Source: Branchiostoma lanceolatum
Lineage: Eukaryota > Chordata > Leptocardii > Amphioxiformes > Branchiostomatidae
Direction of reading: 5' to 3'
Assembly: GCF_035083965.1 (NCBI RefSeq)
Contig: NC_089723.1
Coordinates: forward strand, 33,173,193-33,237,192
Length of the DNA: 64,000 bases
Shown: positions 1 through 11,696 of the stretch, one piece after another
Position numbering within the stretch: position 1 is the stretch's first letter
Layout: the number at the start of each line of letters is the position of its first letter
Translations under genes and position numbers: made by a program
The notes under the pieces: generated by a model
Told to the model about the DNA's origin: nothing
Databases searched by the model: none
Seen by the model: the letters and a program-made list of their open reading frames with translations, nothing else

Positions 1-499
1 ACCATCTCCTACGGTAACTTTCCAATCGCACTACCCTATTGGTAAATGTCTGCGTAATTAAATACACGACTATTTCTAGTACCCTATTACAATCTACAAG
101 CACCTGCTGACATAAGCAAAATAGCTCTGCCACATTATCTTGTATCACGTCTAATAGAAATACATGACAGATTCTTCTACGTATAACGTTATATGTAACA
201 TGGTCCAATATGTCACGCCTCCTGGCGGAATGCAAGTGCAACATACTATATCAGTGCAAAGGCATGGGCGTGGTCGGGATAGGATAGTTTGTTTCCTCGA
301 CATATCAAAATACCAATGGTGGAGTTACGTTACTTCACTCCGGAACAGATACCAACTAAACGAAGGAAATGTCACTGGAGACCTTAAAGATATTCACCAC
401 AACAATACAACGTATAATCTGTAACGTTACATTTTAATTTTGACAGTTTTCAGATGGAAGTTATCACTTAGGGGAAGTTGAGTGGAGAAAGGGCTAACA
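1..499. other. Left-edge non-coding stretch
   Basis: I see no convincing coding exon, RNA gene or complete repeat here. The one open frame (164-424, plus) has no recognisable domain, and its composition resembles the surrounding AT-rich DNA. Confidence 0.5.
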
Positions 500-577
500 C
501 TTTGTGATAGCCTTCGGCTAATTGGGTAGCCCTGGCTGTACTTTTTTACAGTCAAATAAATCAAATCAAATCAAAAA
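500..577 (+). repeat. Retroposon 3' end with (TCAAA)n-like tail
   Basis: A short stem-loop-like stretch (GCCCTGGCTGTAC, then TTTTTTACAGTC) runs into a tail of repeated AAATCAAATCA units. Short-unit tails like this are typical of the 3' ends of CR1/L2-type LINEs and their SINEs. No coding part is left, so the family is not assigned. Confidence 0.45.
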
Positions 578-735
578 GGCGAAAAGTGTCATACACACAG
601 GGATACAAATTGATCTTGTGTTTTACCATATGAAACCTTAGAAAAACATACACGAAATGGATTGTAAGAAAAAAAGGCAGTTCCAGGATGGCGTTTTAGT
701 GACTTCTTCCTTCTTGTAACGTCATCCTCACGTCA

Positions 736-3211
736 TCACTCCCTGACCATGGAGACTGTGGGTATGTCCGTGCCGACCTCTTGACCCTCCTGCGCAAGCG
801 CACAGCACGGACAGCACAGGTGTAGTAACAGGTCTGTCACCAGCGAGCCCTCGATGCTCTTCTGTTCTCGAATCTTGCCTCGAATCTGCAGAATTAGAAA
901 AAGAAGGTCGTGTGCTTAGCATGAAAGTTCACATGAGTTGGTAAAATACATTATGGAGAGATGAACTGTTCTCCAACTCAACTGTTCTCTCAACCGGGAC
1001 GGGGGGCGATATCGACTTCCGAAGACGTTTGACCAATTACTGACGTCACACGTAAAGAAAGTAATCACGTGTCCACAGCGATTGGGAAAGACAGCTGAAG
1101 AAGGCTGAGTGAGTCAGTCAGTCGAAAATTTTTGAGTTAGAGATCACTGTTTATCTCTTCATAATTTTAGGTTGTACACAATGTAGTTAGTCTGTATAAC
1201 GTAAACTCCAGCTGTCCGGGGATTTCTGTCCCCTCCCCGAGGAGGCTATGCGGTTACAGGGCGACAAGCCGTTACAGGAGCTTGATTGAGTTCAGGCTAG
1301 GTTGTAGTTATTGTACATAAGGGCACCAACCCCGTTGGCCTCTCCAAGCAGAGGTTGATTGGGAGAATTCAGAATTGTGACCTTCTTCTCACAAGTCCTT
1401 CTTTTCTGGCAGGCAGCCCAATCTGATTTATCAACATTGCATCATACACACATTCTTATGGTACTTATGTTAGCGCAACAACAGCCAGGAGGTTCGGTGT
1501 ACAATTCGGAGATATTTTCTCGTGATTCAGTTTCGCACAAAACCCCTTCAACGCCCTCACTACACTTCGAGGCGGAAACGACTTATAACGGGAACCAGAT
1601 GTCCCCATCCTGCCGGACTCAAGAGATTTTCCTCGACTTCCTTGTGCTAAGTAGCAGGAAGCTGTTATAAACAGCGGGGTCTGTTGACAATCACACCTTT
1701 TTCATTTCACACCTCCACCTATGCAGTTGTTAGAAAAACAGGGGATCCAGAAAACCCTTCAAATATCTGATTGAACATATTGAAGTACATGTACTGACTG
1801 GGTAAAATAATGATCATCATCATCGGTTGGCTGCAGCGATAGTAAACACAACATAGCCACATTATATATCATGTCACCATGAAATTTTATCAGCTGAAGG
1901 TTTGATGCCGATGCACGTTTTAGTGACTTTTTGAAGAGCATAGGACTGTGGTTTGGGTTGTGGATTGGGCGGAAAATGTTGAGGGCCTAGGGAAAATTGA
2001 TCTTTCCTGTCTCTGTCCAGGACCAATACAACAGCTGAAGAAACAGGATCCCCGGGGTGCTCCATGCCTCCCAGTTAATCTCCAAGTAGATGTTGTGACG
2101 GAAACTACGGAGCGGTATACTGTGTGCAGTGTCTTTTGCCAGATCTTTCAGGCCACCTTGTCGGATGTCTCAAGACTCAACAAGCGGCCAAGGAAACCCT
2201 GCCTGCTCAGGACAGCGCCTGTAAGCCCCGAAAATACTCTGGCACACGAATAGACAACTCTCTCAGTCGCCACGCCCTTGAAGAAGGGTTCATTGTACGA
2301 CCAGTCGGAAGCAGTACGAAGGCAGGGGACTTAATCCTGTATCAAACAGCTTTGACTAGTGGCGAAGAATTCTGATGGGGGTGATCACATTCTGTAAACG
2401 CTGACCCTGAACTTTTCTGAGTCAACAAGCCTCCTCCGCGTGGTTTCCATTTCAATATGGGGGCCTGTTTTCAGACAGGGGTGGTCCAGATGACGGATAG
2501 GGTGGAAGTTTGGGCCAGATTTTTAGCAAGAAAGTTCGTTTTTCGTTTTTGCAGACAGTTCAATAATTTACAGTGAAACCAACAATTTCATCTTATAGAT
2601 ACAGACTATTCTCAATGAAACATTGACTCTTACAACAAAACTTCACACACAATGAGAACATTAATGGCCAATCCCTAGGTTTACATGAACCGTTTGACAG
2701 CCCCATGTAAAATTGCATGGAGATTCCACCCCAAAGTCAACGATAGCGACACGGGACTATCGTGTAGTTGTTGAGACAAAGATGAAACAGTTACAGAATA
2801 CAAGTGCCCCGTATGAGCTACGGTTTTCGCTGTAGACGAACTTCTAATGATGGATGAAGAGAAACAACAACAAGGATGGAGAAAAACACTTCACAACTCA
2901 TTTTGTACTTGCAGAAGCAACGCCCTTGCCGCGTCAAACTGCACATCTATAGAAGTCCTGTTACGTCTTACTCCAGTAAGTTATTGGGTATTAAGTATAC
3001 AGTAATAAGTTTTTGTGCACTTTAAATTTACCTGTGCCCTGAACCAGGCTCCCACGAGAGGCACCAGAGTTAGGACCCCGCAGACCAGACAGTCCTCGCC
3101 CACCGCCTCGGCGTTCTTGCCGGCGGTGTAGCAGGGCGCCAGGTACGTGATGAGACACAGCCCGATGTTGTCGAAGCACCCGAGTAAGCCGTGGTTCCAC
3201 TCGCGCGACAT
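736..3211 (-). CDS. PLAC8/cornifelin-family cysteine-rich protein
   Basis: There are two coding exons on the minus strand: exon 1 at 3032-3211 (ATG 3209-3211, donor GTAAAT) and exon 2 at 736-885 (acceptor CTGCAG, stop TGA 736-738). They join in phase 0 to give 109 residues, the usual size for PLAC8/cornifelin proteins. The N-terminal half has the family pattern of a short start (MSREWNHGLLGCFDN), a hydrophobic CLITYLAPCYTAGKNAE segment and the DCLVCG cysteines. Exon 2 encodes the basic IRGKIREQ linker, an IEGS motif like the family's 'I.GS', and LCCPCCALAQE, matching the terminal cysteine cluster; the usual CALCQ reads CALAQ, so one cysteine is replaced. The roles of such proteins vary (placenta-specific, cornified envelope, or metal/size-control in plants), so I give no function. 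The 2.1-kb intron is full of repeat debris. The 5'UTR is not defined. Confidence 0.85.
988..1135 (+). mobile_element. Penelope-like element, 3'-terminal fragment
   Basis: The plus frame starting at 989 reads LNRDGGRYRLPKTFDQLLTS, the very end of a Penelope-like GIY-YIG protein. The intact copy at 45.1-45.7 kb ends in the same pattern (LNRDSGRYKLPGTFDQLLTS). The tail keeps the TGACGTCA and GAAGAAGGC landmarks of the family 3' region. Everything upstream of the last 25 or so codons is missing. It lies antisense within the PLAC8-like gene's intron. Confidence 0.75.
1188..1299. repeat. TAGYCTG-ended MITE, copy 1
   Basis: A block of about 112 bp runs from TAGTCTG to CAGGCTA and shares a near-identical core (AGCTGTCCGGGGATTTCTGT, then CCCTCCCCGAGG, GGTTACAGGGCG and CTTGATTGA.TTCAGGCTA) with 15270-15380. 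The short inverted tips and the conserved core indicate a small non-autonomous element. This copy has extra bases around 1246-1256. Confidence 0.65.
1300..3031. other. PLAC8-like intron, remaining part
   Basis: This is intronic DNA with no further exon. It contains isolated half-copies of the TAATCTCCAAGCAGATG-type MITE end (about 1338 and 2075-2093). The open frames at 1948-2375 show no domain I recognise. Confidence 0.5.
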
Positions 3212-4341
3212 AGTGAAGATGGGATCGTCGTAATGGAGTAAAAGTAAAGAAAGGTCACAGGAGCAGGCGAGCTGGCTTTCGGGCTAGACCAGTGATGGAG
3301 GGTGAGGCGGAGTGGAGAGGGACGCGCCCAATGTGTACAATGTGATCCGCAGACGTGATGAGGACAGGCAGACCCAGGGGGAGAACCGCGTCTGTACCCG
3401 TGAGGGGTGCTGAGAAGCGAGGAAGGAACTCCGACAGGGAACGCCCTTATCCTTTCACTTTCACCAAGGAGTAGATTCATTCACGAAGGAGTTTATGGGG
3501 GACCCTGCCAAGTTTCTTTCACCAAGGAGGTTTCAAACATAGATCAGCCGATACAACTTCAGTCTTTGATATTTCCGCGCAACCGCGCATACATTTCTAT
3601 ACATATAAATGCAAGTTTAGAAAGAGTCGACGATAGGCATTGCGACGAGTATAGAGCATTTCTGATCATGGCTTTAAATCATATGAGAAATCCAGTAGAG
3701 GCCCAAACTGACAAAATCTTACCGTGGGCAACGACATTGTATTTAATATACGTCCTTGCCTGTCGAAGAACTCCAAATGTTCGCTTCTTCATCTTTTGTT
3801 TTGCAACTAAATTAGCTGTTGCTGGAACATATGTCATTTTGTAAATCATTTCGATAATTGGTAACTCACATCGTACTGTTTTTCAAACTTAGTCGATATT
3901 GTTTTTTTCCATGGTTCCAAGAAAAATGTTACGGCGTCGACTGGGGGGAAAGTAGTGATATGTTCTGAACTGTTTCCCTTGAGTTTCAAGACCCAAAGTT
4001 TACGAACATTGGACGGTCCCCTGTTTGGCTAGAAGCGCCCACACCCCAGTGTGAAGTTGACCTCCTGAAGGGGCAGACATAGCGGTCCAAATTTGGGGAG
4101 TTGGCACCTTCGTGGGACCAGGACTAGTCAACTAACGTTGTGCGGGGGGTAAGGTAGTCTGTTTCAAACTGTGCAATATTCTTCAAATAACTGTGGAAAA
4201 CAACTAGACCTATATAAGCTAGACCAATATTGAATCTGCACAGTATTGTACATAGGGCCACCTTCTTGTAAAAGTCATTGGTTACCGCAGTTTCCTCCTC
4301 GAGCTAAAATGTAGGATCCCAGTGATCTTCATCGGCCATGA
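3212..4341. other. Upstream region of the PLAC8-like gene
   Basis: This holds the promoter/5'UTR side of the minus-strand PLAC8-like gene. It includes a loose duplication of TTTCACCAAGGAG (around 3459-3472 and 3516-3530). I do not regard the 145-codon frame at 3407-3844 as a gene: it has no domain and no splice context. Confidence 0.4.
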
Positions 4342-4523
4342 TTAATCTCCAAGCAGATGTGGGGTCCGTTCCAGTGTTTTGGGGGCATTCAATTTGTCTT
4401 TCTGGAGGCCTGCCTTTTTCGGAGCCGAAGAGCTAAACGTTAAACGCGATCCACTAGACAAAATGGCACAAAAGCATGAGTAGAACACTGAGCTAGACCC
4501 TACATCTGTTTGAAGATTAGTCA
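4342..4523. repeat. MITE with TTAATCTCCAAGCAGATGT inverted ends
   Basis: The left end TTAATCTCCAAGCAGATGT (4342-4360) is matched in inverted orientation by ACATCTGTTTGAAGATTAGTC at about 4502-4522, which bounds an element of about 180 bp. Another copy with both ends is at 47411-47574, and isolated ends lie at about 2075, 16165, 27862 and 35448. Confidence 0.6.
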
Positions 4524-5517
4524 TGCCTATGTCAGAGGTCACCATACCACCACAGCTGGGGTGGAGGGTATTTCTGGGGGTTTCGTAGTCAATGAAATCT
4601 ATCTATACCTTGATTACACATGTTCAGATATAAATAATACCATTGAACCAAGAGTTAATAGTGATGATGAAGAAAAACTTCCTTGGTTGAATAAGACAAT
4701 CTTAGAGAAAACAAAGCTTCTTTATCTATTTTGGGGGCTGTGTTGCATTGACAAGATCACAGTGCTCCCTAGCAGTGTACCAACACTGGCATGTATCCTG
4801 AGAGAGAGATGTTTTGTGCTAGTTTGTGTGTTACATGCCATGCTAGACATGAAACAGTGTTACTTTATCTCCCAATGCACGATAATGAAGGTGTTGCATT
4901 TTTTGTTACCATATATGTTCAACAAATGTTACTGTTAGTTCCACAAATTGTTAAAACTTCTTGAAGTTGTGTGTGTTATCAATGGGAAGAAGAGTATGTA
5001 TGATGCCACTTATCTGTGAACACCAGTTATATTGCAATTCCTAAAACCACAATATACAAGAAGTCAAGATCATTCTTGCATCTCATTTTTACCATCTTTA
5101 CTTGAATCTAGCATGACCTTATAGATCTAGAGTGTTACACAAGTAACTGATGAAGTGTGGCATTACTTGACAATTCTAGATTCCATAGGGAACAAGAAGC
5201 TGTCAGATATTGACAATATTGACAAATAACAACAAAAGCATCCCTATGAAATCCCATCTGATTTACATTTATCATGTTCAGGAATAGACTTCTCTTATGT
5301 AGTCAGTGAACAGATCTTAAAATGACTCTTTGTATGACAAATGATACTGGTCAAAGTTCACATAATTTGTGCTAAAATGATGTACAGCTGGAGTTTTTGT
5401 TTTGTTCTAGTGCAGTCTGGTCAACTAAAATGGACATACAGGTTCACATCACTGAAAACTCTATGTTAGGTATATGTACCAGCTATGTTTGTCTAGATAT
5501 GTTGATGTTTCTTCTGT
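4524..5517. other. Intergenic region 3' of NDUFS5
   Basis: This is AT-rich DNA downstream of the minus-strand NDUFS5 stop. I see no gene in it. It probably includes the NDUFS5 3'UTR, but I could not place a poly(A) signal. Confidence 0.4.
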
Positions 5518-6717
5518 TCACTGTGGTAGTGTTTCCCGAGCGTACTCTGGTGGTGTGTATTTGCCCTCCTTGATCAGTTTATCCCTCCTTTCCCGGACGA
5601 TCCTCAGTCGTTCTCTCTGAGGAACAAAAATAGAAAAGCACATTTTTGGGCATTAATGCCATTTAACCAATGTGGTGGCTGAACATAAAACTACATTATC
5701 ATGGAAGCTCATCTACAAGTATGTTGGTAGTAATCATAGTACAATGCTAAACTTTCTTCCAACAATTCTATTCACGGAACAAATTTTCAATGACTACTGT
5801 CGCCTTCTTCAAGATCAATAAAGACCAATCACTTCCAAACTTAAACTCGCTAGAGGTAAAACGACATTCATTAATAAACCCCGACATCTTTGTCACTGCA
5901 GTCTTGGTCAAAACAAACCTTCTGTGTGTTAAGTGAATGTGTTTTTTTTTCATAGATCCTTTTTGTCTTCTAGCAGAAATCCACTTTTCCCTGATGAATA
6001 TCAAAATTTGACACCAACTTTATCATAACAAATTTTACTCATACAAAAATCATTTCACTATGGCCAACCTGCTTGATCATGTGGATGCATTCCAAGAAGT
6101 CCATGTACTCTGGTTTGCACTCTCTGATGGCGCGCGTCTTCCCGATCCCACTGGCACACTCGATAAATTCCTATGGTGGGAAAAAAAGGTTTTAAGTTAA
6201 AAAGGCTTCAACAGATTTCCTTGTCAGACTCAGTGGGTCCAAATGTAGTATACAAATACATGTACAAAGCTAAGCAAGAGAGATCAAATCTAAAACTGTC
6301 AGATAAAATTTATATTCTTGAATATTTACATGGAACTAGTAATCTCTGTGTAGTGTTTTTTCTTTGTGTAACTGTAAGCAAGGAGGTTAATTTATTAAAC
6401 CTCCTTGGTGTAAGTATCCTTGTAATAGCAGTATTAACATTGAACTGCTTAATAGCTTTCTATGTGAAACTGAAACATAACAAAACGGAATGACATTGTG
6501 CATCGACAGTTGATCGAGACAGATCGGTATTACACACATTATATTATGCAAAACAATGAACAGATAATGTACTGCACTTTCAAAGTATGATGAGAAAAAA
6601 AATTATTTGACTAACCTTCTCAAAATGGAAACACTTGTGAGTCTGCCCATTGTCATCACTACTGGCACCAGACAGCATCCAGTAGTCCCATTTGTGGCCC
6701 AGGTTTAGCAGCGGCAT
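5518..6717 (-). CDS. NDUFS5: NADH dehydrogenase iron-sulfur protein 5 (complex I, CHCH subunit)
   Basis: There are three coding exons on the minus strand: 6616-6717 (ATG 6715-6717), 6069-6170 and 5518-5616 (stop TGA 5518-5520), all joined in phase 0, giving 100 residues against about 106 in human. The twin CX9C motifs of the CHCH fold are intact: C29-X9-C39 and C52-X9-C62, inside [16 protein letters not shown] and [12 protein letters not shown]. The tail keeps the family signature [19 protein letters not shown]5 is an accessory subunit on the intermembrane-space side of the proton-pumping arm of mitochondrial complex I. It has no classical presequence and is expected to fold by the MIA40 disulfide-relay route. 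An acceptor (CAACACAG) ends 7 bases before the ATG, and a donor GTAAGT follows minus-strand position 6981, so a non-coding first exon probably lies at about 6981-7060. The gene is head-to-head with BAG2. Confidence 0.95.
5735..5895 (-). mobile_element. Penelope-like element, solo 3' tail
   Basis: On the minus strand this matches the non-coding 3' tail of the copy at 45.7-45.86 kb through several landmarks: GCGAGTTTA, GTGATTGGTC, TATTGATC.TGAAGAAGGCG, GAAAATT, CCGTGAATA and GTTGGAAGAAAGTTTAGCAT. It carries no coding sequence. It lies in NDUFS5 intron 2, in the same orientation as the gene. Confidence 0.75.
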
Positions 6718-6981
6718 GGTGGAACTGTGTTGAGTTTGACAAACAACATTGTGAACAGCAGAAAATATCATGTACACTGTACATGTGTAGTATGTTGACA
6801 GACGTACGTTGGGACGCACAAAAAAACGTAACATAATTTTTCTGCAGTTCTACCGAGCTATTTCATCAACGCTTGCTAAATTACGAGCACCAATAGACGC
6901 GCATTACAAAGACACAGTGTTATTCTACATCTTACGGGTTTATAACGGGTGTTATTTGGGACTTAATTCCTCATACTTACA

Positions 6982-7433
6982 AGATTTTTCACCAGACCAA
7001 GAAGAAACACCCACTCGCCCAAGGACAAATATGGCGGACAAGAAACAACTCACGCGAAATCTCGCGACCAAGAAGGTCAAATCACAGTCTCGCGAGAACA
7101 AGACGGGCCATTTCATTATTAGAGTAGACATATCGCTCTAATCCATTTCAAATTAACTTTCTGTTAAGATATATAAACTGGAAATAAATTATTTAAACGT
7201 ACACAATCAATACATATATATACTACCCTCTATTCATATTTGGTAAAAAGCGTATTCAAATTGGATATATAACGTTAACTTAATGCTTTTCACAGCCCTT
7301 CCCCCCTAAATTGAGTAGATTAGTCTGAACCTGATCGTAACGTTACTCTTACTCTTAGAATTTTCTGGGAGGTTGAAGTGCCAAAATTGGACCGAAACTG
7401 TTTTGTTTTGGCGGTGCTGGAAGGGCAGGGGCC
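6982..7433. promoter_or_regulatory. Shared NDUFS5/BAG2 divergent promoter
   Basis: This short interval lies between the putative NDUFS5 non-coding exon and the BAG2 start codon. It holds a perfect TCTCGCGAGA palindrome at 7088-7097, a partial second copy (ATCTCGCGA, about 7058-7066) and AATATGGCGGAC at about 7028, which resembles a YY1 site. TCTCGCGAGA is a known element of TATA-less, often bidirectional housekeeping promoters (bound by BANP in mammals). I see no TATA box. Bidirectional use is inferred from the layout. Confidence 0.6.
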
Positions 7434-9447
7434 ATGGGGGACCAAAATATGACGGAAATGACAGCAGAAGACAAGCGAGGAATGTTCACACGTACAGAGA
7501 GCATGGCACAGCACTCGGGCAGGTAGGAAGAAATGGTTTTATGGGATCGGCCGCTCCCTATCATATTTCTACTTTCTCCACTTATAAGTTGTATGTTCTA
7601 AGGCGTTCTAAGTCAAAAACATGGCGCGTTACATCTTGCATACAAATTCTATATCTAACAATGGCCAGGGCTTGGGTCAACATTGCATTTTGTCTACTTC
7701 TGAATGTGACCAGTTAACGTTACATGTATAATATAATAATAATAATAATATCAGGTGTATTTGCAGCCAGTGCCACAGGCAGGTACCCAATGTGTAGGGT
7801 AATGAGGCTGTTTAACGTGTTCGAGGCACCTCCTCGAGCACGGGACCCCCAAGGATATTATATAGAGTAGAGTAGAATTTTCGGTCAGGTAGGACTGTTC
7901 CAGTTTAGACCGCAAAATATAGGCTATATATATTTATTAATGTCCTTGATAATATCTAGGGACTTGTCTGTCCTTCTATTACAAGCCCATTCGTAGATTC
8001 GAGTACGCATGTGCAGTGTCAAAGGTGAACGCCCCTGAGACGTAAACAAAACCCGTCTGGACGTTGTTATGCAAGTCGAGGCATTGTCCAGAGGGGAACT
8101 GTTTACAAAACAGGGCCCTTCACCTTTGACACTGCTCATGCGTACAGCACTCCAATCTACGAATTGGATTATTGCCATGATTTATTTGATAACGTGAAAT
8201 AGAAATTATGCAGTTCGCTGGGAGGGTGAATTTTACATCGAAACCAGTATGTCCCTATACCGTGCTGAAATTCATGTACACATCTGCAGAACATGGTGAA
8301 TTGATGATAGATTTATAATGATTATATTGATGATGATGATGATGAAGAACTATTTACACAGAAATGTAGCCAGACGGAGAATCGATATTCCTAACAAGTG
8401 TGGTACATGTTTGTTTGCACCCCAGGTTGATTGAGATGCTGGACCAGATAGAGAAGAGAGTGGAGGTCCTGAGGGAGCAGGCCTCTGCGCTGGAGCTGGA
8501 GAAGTCCAGTATGCTGGAGGCTCTCCACACACTACAGAATAGCAAGGACCTGCAGTACTGCAGCCCTGGTCAGTACTGTAGCTGCTAGGGCAGTCTGTCC
8601 TGTTCTAACATCACTGATGTACACTTCCACATATATCTTAAACCTTGAATGGGATACCAACAAATAAAACAAAAGTCAAAACATTCTCTAAGCAGTTCCT
8701 AGTCTGGATGCCAGACTGTATCCAAGGCCCACACAAGCCAGCTCTTTAGCTCTAGGACCAACATACCCCCTATCAAATTTTACCACTAACTCAGGGGGGC
8801 TGTGATAAAATTTCCTTTGGGGTATGTTGGCCCTGGAGCTGAGAAGCTTGCCTGCTGTCTAGGCTCTGGAAACAGTTTGGCATCCAGGCTAAGCTGTTCC
8901 TGGTGACCAGTGGCAGAGCCACATTTCATTGGAGTGCCTTGGCGGATGATGTGCCAAATTGTGTGTTTAAAACGTTTCTAACAGTGCCGGAGTTGAATAT
9001 AAAGTAGAGTGAATCCACTCTACTTTATAATGCCAAGGGTGAATAGTTGCACATATTTCACTACAAAGCTGTACATTCTATCATTTATCTTTTCCAGGTG
9101 AAAGAGAAGAAATTCAGATCACAGCCGAGCGTCTGGTGTGTCGCTGCCTCACAGTCGACGTCTGTGTCAATACTGTCCGCAACCAGCAGCAGGAGGACGC
9201 GCTCCAGAGGGTCAACACCGTCCTCGACGAGATCTCCGAGAAAATCCGGGATGACATGCGGTCAAGCTATGACACCCTTCTCCTCTACTATAATGCCTGC
9301 TGTCCAGACACGACGGGACCCATAGACCTGAAATTCCAGGCCCTGGTTATAGAGTGCGCAGCGGAGGACCAGAAGAAAATCAGGAAACGACTGGAGTCAC
9401 TGCTGAGGACTCTAGAATATGCTGAGAAGTCCATGCCGAAAAAGTGA
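7434..9447 (+). CDS. BAG2: BAG family molecular chaperone regulator 2
   Basis: There are three coding exons: 7434-7522, 8426-8568 and 9098-9447 (stop TGA 9445-9447). The junctions are phase 2 and phase 1 and close cleanly to 193 residues, against about 211 in human. The first exon ends ..MAQHSG-AG|, which restores the R-L junction before IEMLDQIEKRVEVLRE, the conserved coiled-coil start of BAG2. The last exon holds the C-terminal BAG/BNB domain (EREEIQITAERLVCR, TVRNQQQEDALQRVN, DLKFQALVIECAAEDQKKI, KRLESLLRTLE). BAG2 binds the Hsc70/Hsp70 ATPase domain, promotes nucleotide exchange and restrains the CHIP ubiquitin ligase, in the cytosol. The exon 2 donor is GTCAGT, and the DLQYCSPG|EREE junction fits the family well. 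Upstream in-frame codons give no better start. The gene diverges from NDUFS5 and converges on USP14. Confidence 0.95.
7730..7751. repeat. (TAA)n microsatellite
   Basis: About seven AAT/TAA units lie in BAG2 intron 1. Confidence 0.8.
7977..8172. repeat. Foldback MITE of about 190 bp
   Basis: Arms of about 45-60 bp are inverted: CGTAGATTCGAGTACGCAT, then GTGCAGTGTCAAAGGTGAA, recurs as the reverse complement near 8113-8161 (TTCACCTTTGACACTGC, CATGCGTAC, AATCTACG). The arms differ at several positions, so it is an old insertion. It lies in BAG2 intron 1. Confidence 0.7.
8700..8891. repeat. Hairpin MITE, TAGYCTGGATGCCA ends
   Basis: The left end TAGTCTGGATGCCAGACTGT pairs with the right end ACAGTTTGGCATCCAGGCTA. 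Inner arms around 8755-8790 (AGGACCAACATACCCC, AAATTTTA) and 8805-8840 (TAAAATTT, GGGGTATGTTGGCCCT) are also inverted. It belongs to the broad TAGCCTG-tipped hairpin set in this window and lies in BAG2 intron 2. Confidence 0.7.
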
Positions 9448-11696
9448 GGGGAAAAGTGTAGCCTTCTCTTTTCTGATGCAAAGTTCAAGAATGCTTTGAT
9501 TTAAGATCATGAGAAGGATGGGTAAAGCAAGACGTGGACACATGTTGATGTCAATCTCTTATGTGGTACGAATTTCACCACAAGAGAATCAGATTGTGTT
9601 TGTTTTGTACCATTTGTTTCCACTGTTGCATTTGAAAACATGAAGAGATGTTTCAGGTCGAGGAAAGATTGATAAAAACTGTACAAGACGGGGAACAATG
9701 GATGAGACACCTAAAATGGTACACTTATATGCTTTCCCAGTGAGCAAATTCTCACACTACTACTATTATTAGAACTAGTAAAGGAGTGTTAACTTCTCTT
9801 ACAGTGCATTCACCTTTTTTTAAAACTACGAACAAGACTTACAGTGGATTTCTAATTAAATTAACTATATATACTACATAAGTGTACATACTCAAGCTTA
9901 TGGTAAGCCTTTTGTGGTAGTCAGTCCATGATATTGTACTGTATATAAGAAAGATAGCATAAGATAAAAAAAAGTGTTGCAGTGAGTGTAATTCTGAAAG
10001 CAGGTGCAAAGTAATCTGACAGCAACAGATTTTATATTCTTTATAATTTGCAATGAATAACCTGCTTGAAGGTACTTACAAATTGTATTGAAGATGTATA
10101 TTGTTTTAATCATATGACTGTATATTTCAGCTGTATAAATTCATTTGATAATGAAGTCAGATTCTGTAGCAAAATCAGTAGTGATGACAATGCAGATATA
10201 TATATGTAGTAATTGATATCTGCACAATTTTCCTGTTGCATTGAATGACTAGTACATGTAGTTCCTGTATTGAAAGGACGGTAGGAATAGGTTGAAAGCA
10301 CGGATGATTTAAACCGAAATTTTCTTGCTGATAGCAAGACAGTGAAATTTTAGAATGTCTGAAACTCTGAATAGTTTTATGTGATAACACCTTTTTGTAT
10401 ACAACTATTTAGTATCTGACCTTCTAAACCTGCTTTTTGCCATTATGATAAGCCAATATTAAAAATATTTGACAAAAACTACTGGAATGTTTGGACTAGT
10501 GATTTGATTTTAAGTTGTGTCAGTACAATGGTAGATGGAGGTACATGTACCTGGTTTGCTAACACAAAAGATAACAGTTTACTTGACCATGCAAGGAGTA
10601 CATTTGTATATGGTGGATGTTTTTAATTCTGTTCCAAACAACTCCTATGACAGCTATTGGTGCTGCTTGCACCAGACAAATAGAACAAGCCGTTCAATAC
10701 AGTAGATCGTAGTAGCGGTTAGCACTAAGGGTCTGGTTACATTTGTCGCACAGTCATCGTACAAAATCATACAATGACCTACAACGAATGTGACAGCACC
10801 AAACATAGCTCGTTGCACAACAATCTTACAAGATGTTTCAACATGGTACAGTTCTCTTTATCAGCAGTTACAGAAGGTTTTAACGAGGTTGGTTAAGCAG
10901 TGCTGTAGTATGTGGTGACATGAGGAACATTTCTTTCTGGAATCAATTCAGTGTCACATGTAATTCAGTGTCACAGGCAATCTGATAGGAAAGATGTGCA
11001 CAGTGCTGCAGAACATGGCATCCTGTTTTAAAAAGCAGGTCAAGTACGTTGAGTATCCCACAATGAGCTATACAATGTAGCGTTGAAAAGAAGATGCTGT
11101 CTGCTTAGCAGCCAGAACAAATTCCTACCCTGCTGAGGAAGTAGACTATGCATCATTCGAACAACTTGCCAACTGGTATAGCTCTACTGATGGCACAGGG
11201 CTTTAGTAACTACATATCTATACATACACTTTGTGTAGCATTCCTGATTCACTGAAGGTAGTGATATTGGGTTAGCCGCTCACACTGTGAAAATGTTTGT
11301 TTGACATTTCTTATCCTTTCAACTAAATATCAGTAGCAATGCTGTATACTTCTATTATACAAAGAAAAATTTGCATGTCCAGCTGCACCCTGCATTTTAG
11401 TTTACGGACCAGAATCACAGAAGAATCTTTACTAAACCGACTCATTATTGTTTCTTACGTTATCGCAGTTGAACTTGAAGTAGTGTATATTTTGAAGCAA
11501 GGCTGAAACCTTATTACCGACAGTTCTTACAACTTCAGGTGACATGGCCACATAGTTCAAACCCTTATGGTGTATCATGTTTTTTTACAGTATAGTAAAG
11601 AGGACAACATGAGCACAATGCAGCTTATCATTCATTTTGGTTTGACTTATTAATAATTTTTTCACATTGAAGACAAGACAGAGAAGCCACAGAAAT
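9448..11696. other. Intergenic region between convergent BAG2 and USP14
   Basis: This AT-rich spacer must hold the 3'UTRs of BAG2 (from the left) and USP14 (from the right). I see no further coding exon, tRNA or clear transposon end, and I cannot place the two poly(A) sites with confidence. Confidence 0.5.

Noticed and set aside
1359-1670. 103-codon plus-strand frame in the PLAC8-like intron
   Set aside because: No family resemblance; it starts next to a MITE end and looks like a chance frame.
2124-2375. Coding exon around CCCTTGAAGAAGGGTTCATT
   Set aside because: No similarity I recognise, and the two overlapping frames give no consistent protein.
3407-3844. 145-codon plus-strand frame
   Set aside because: No recognisable domain, no splice context, and it overlaps the upstream region of the PLAC8-like gene.
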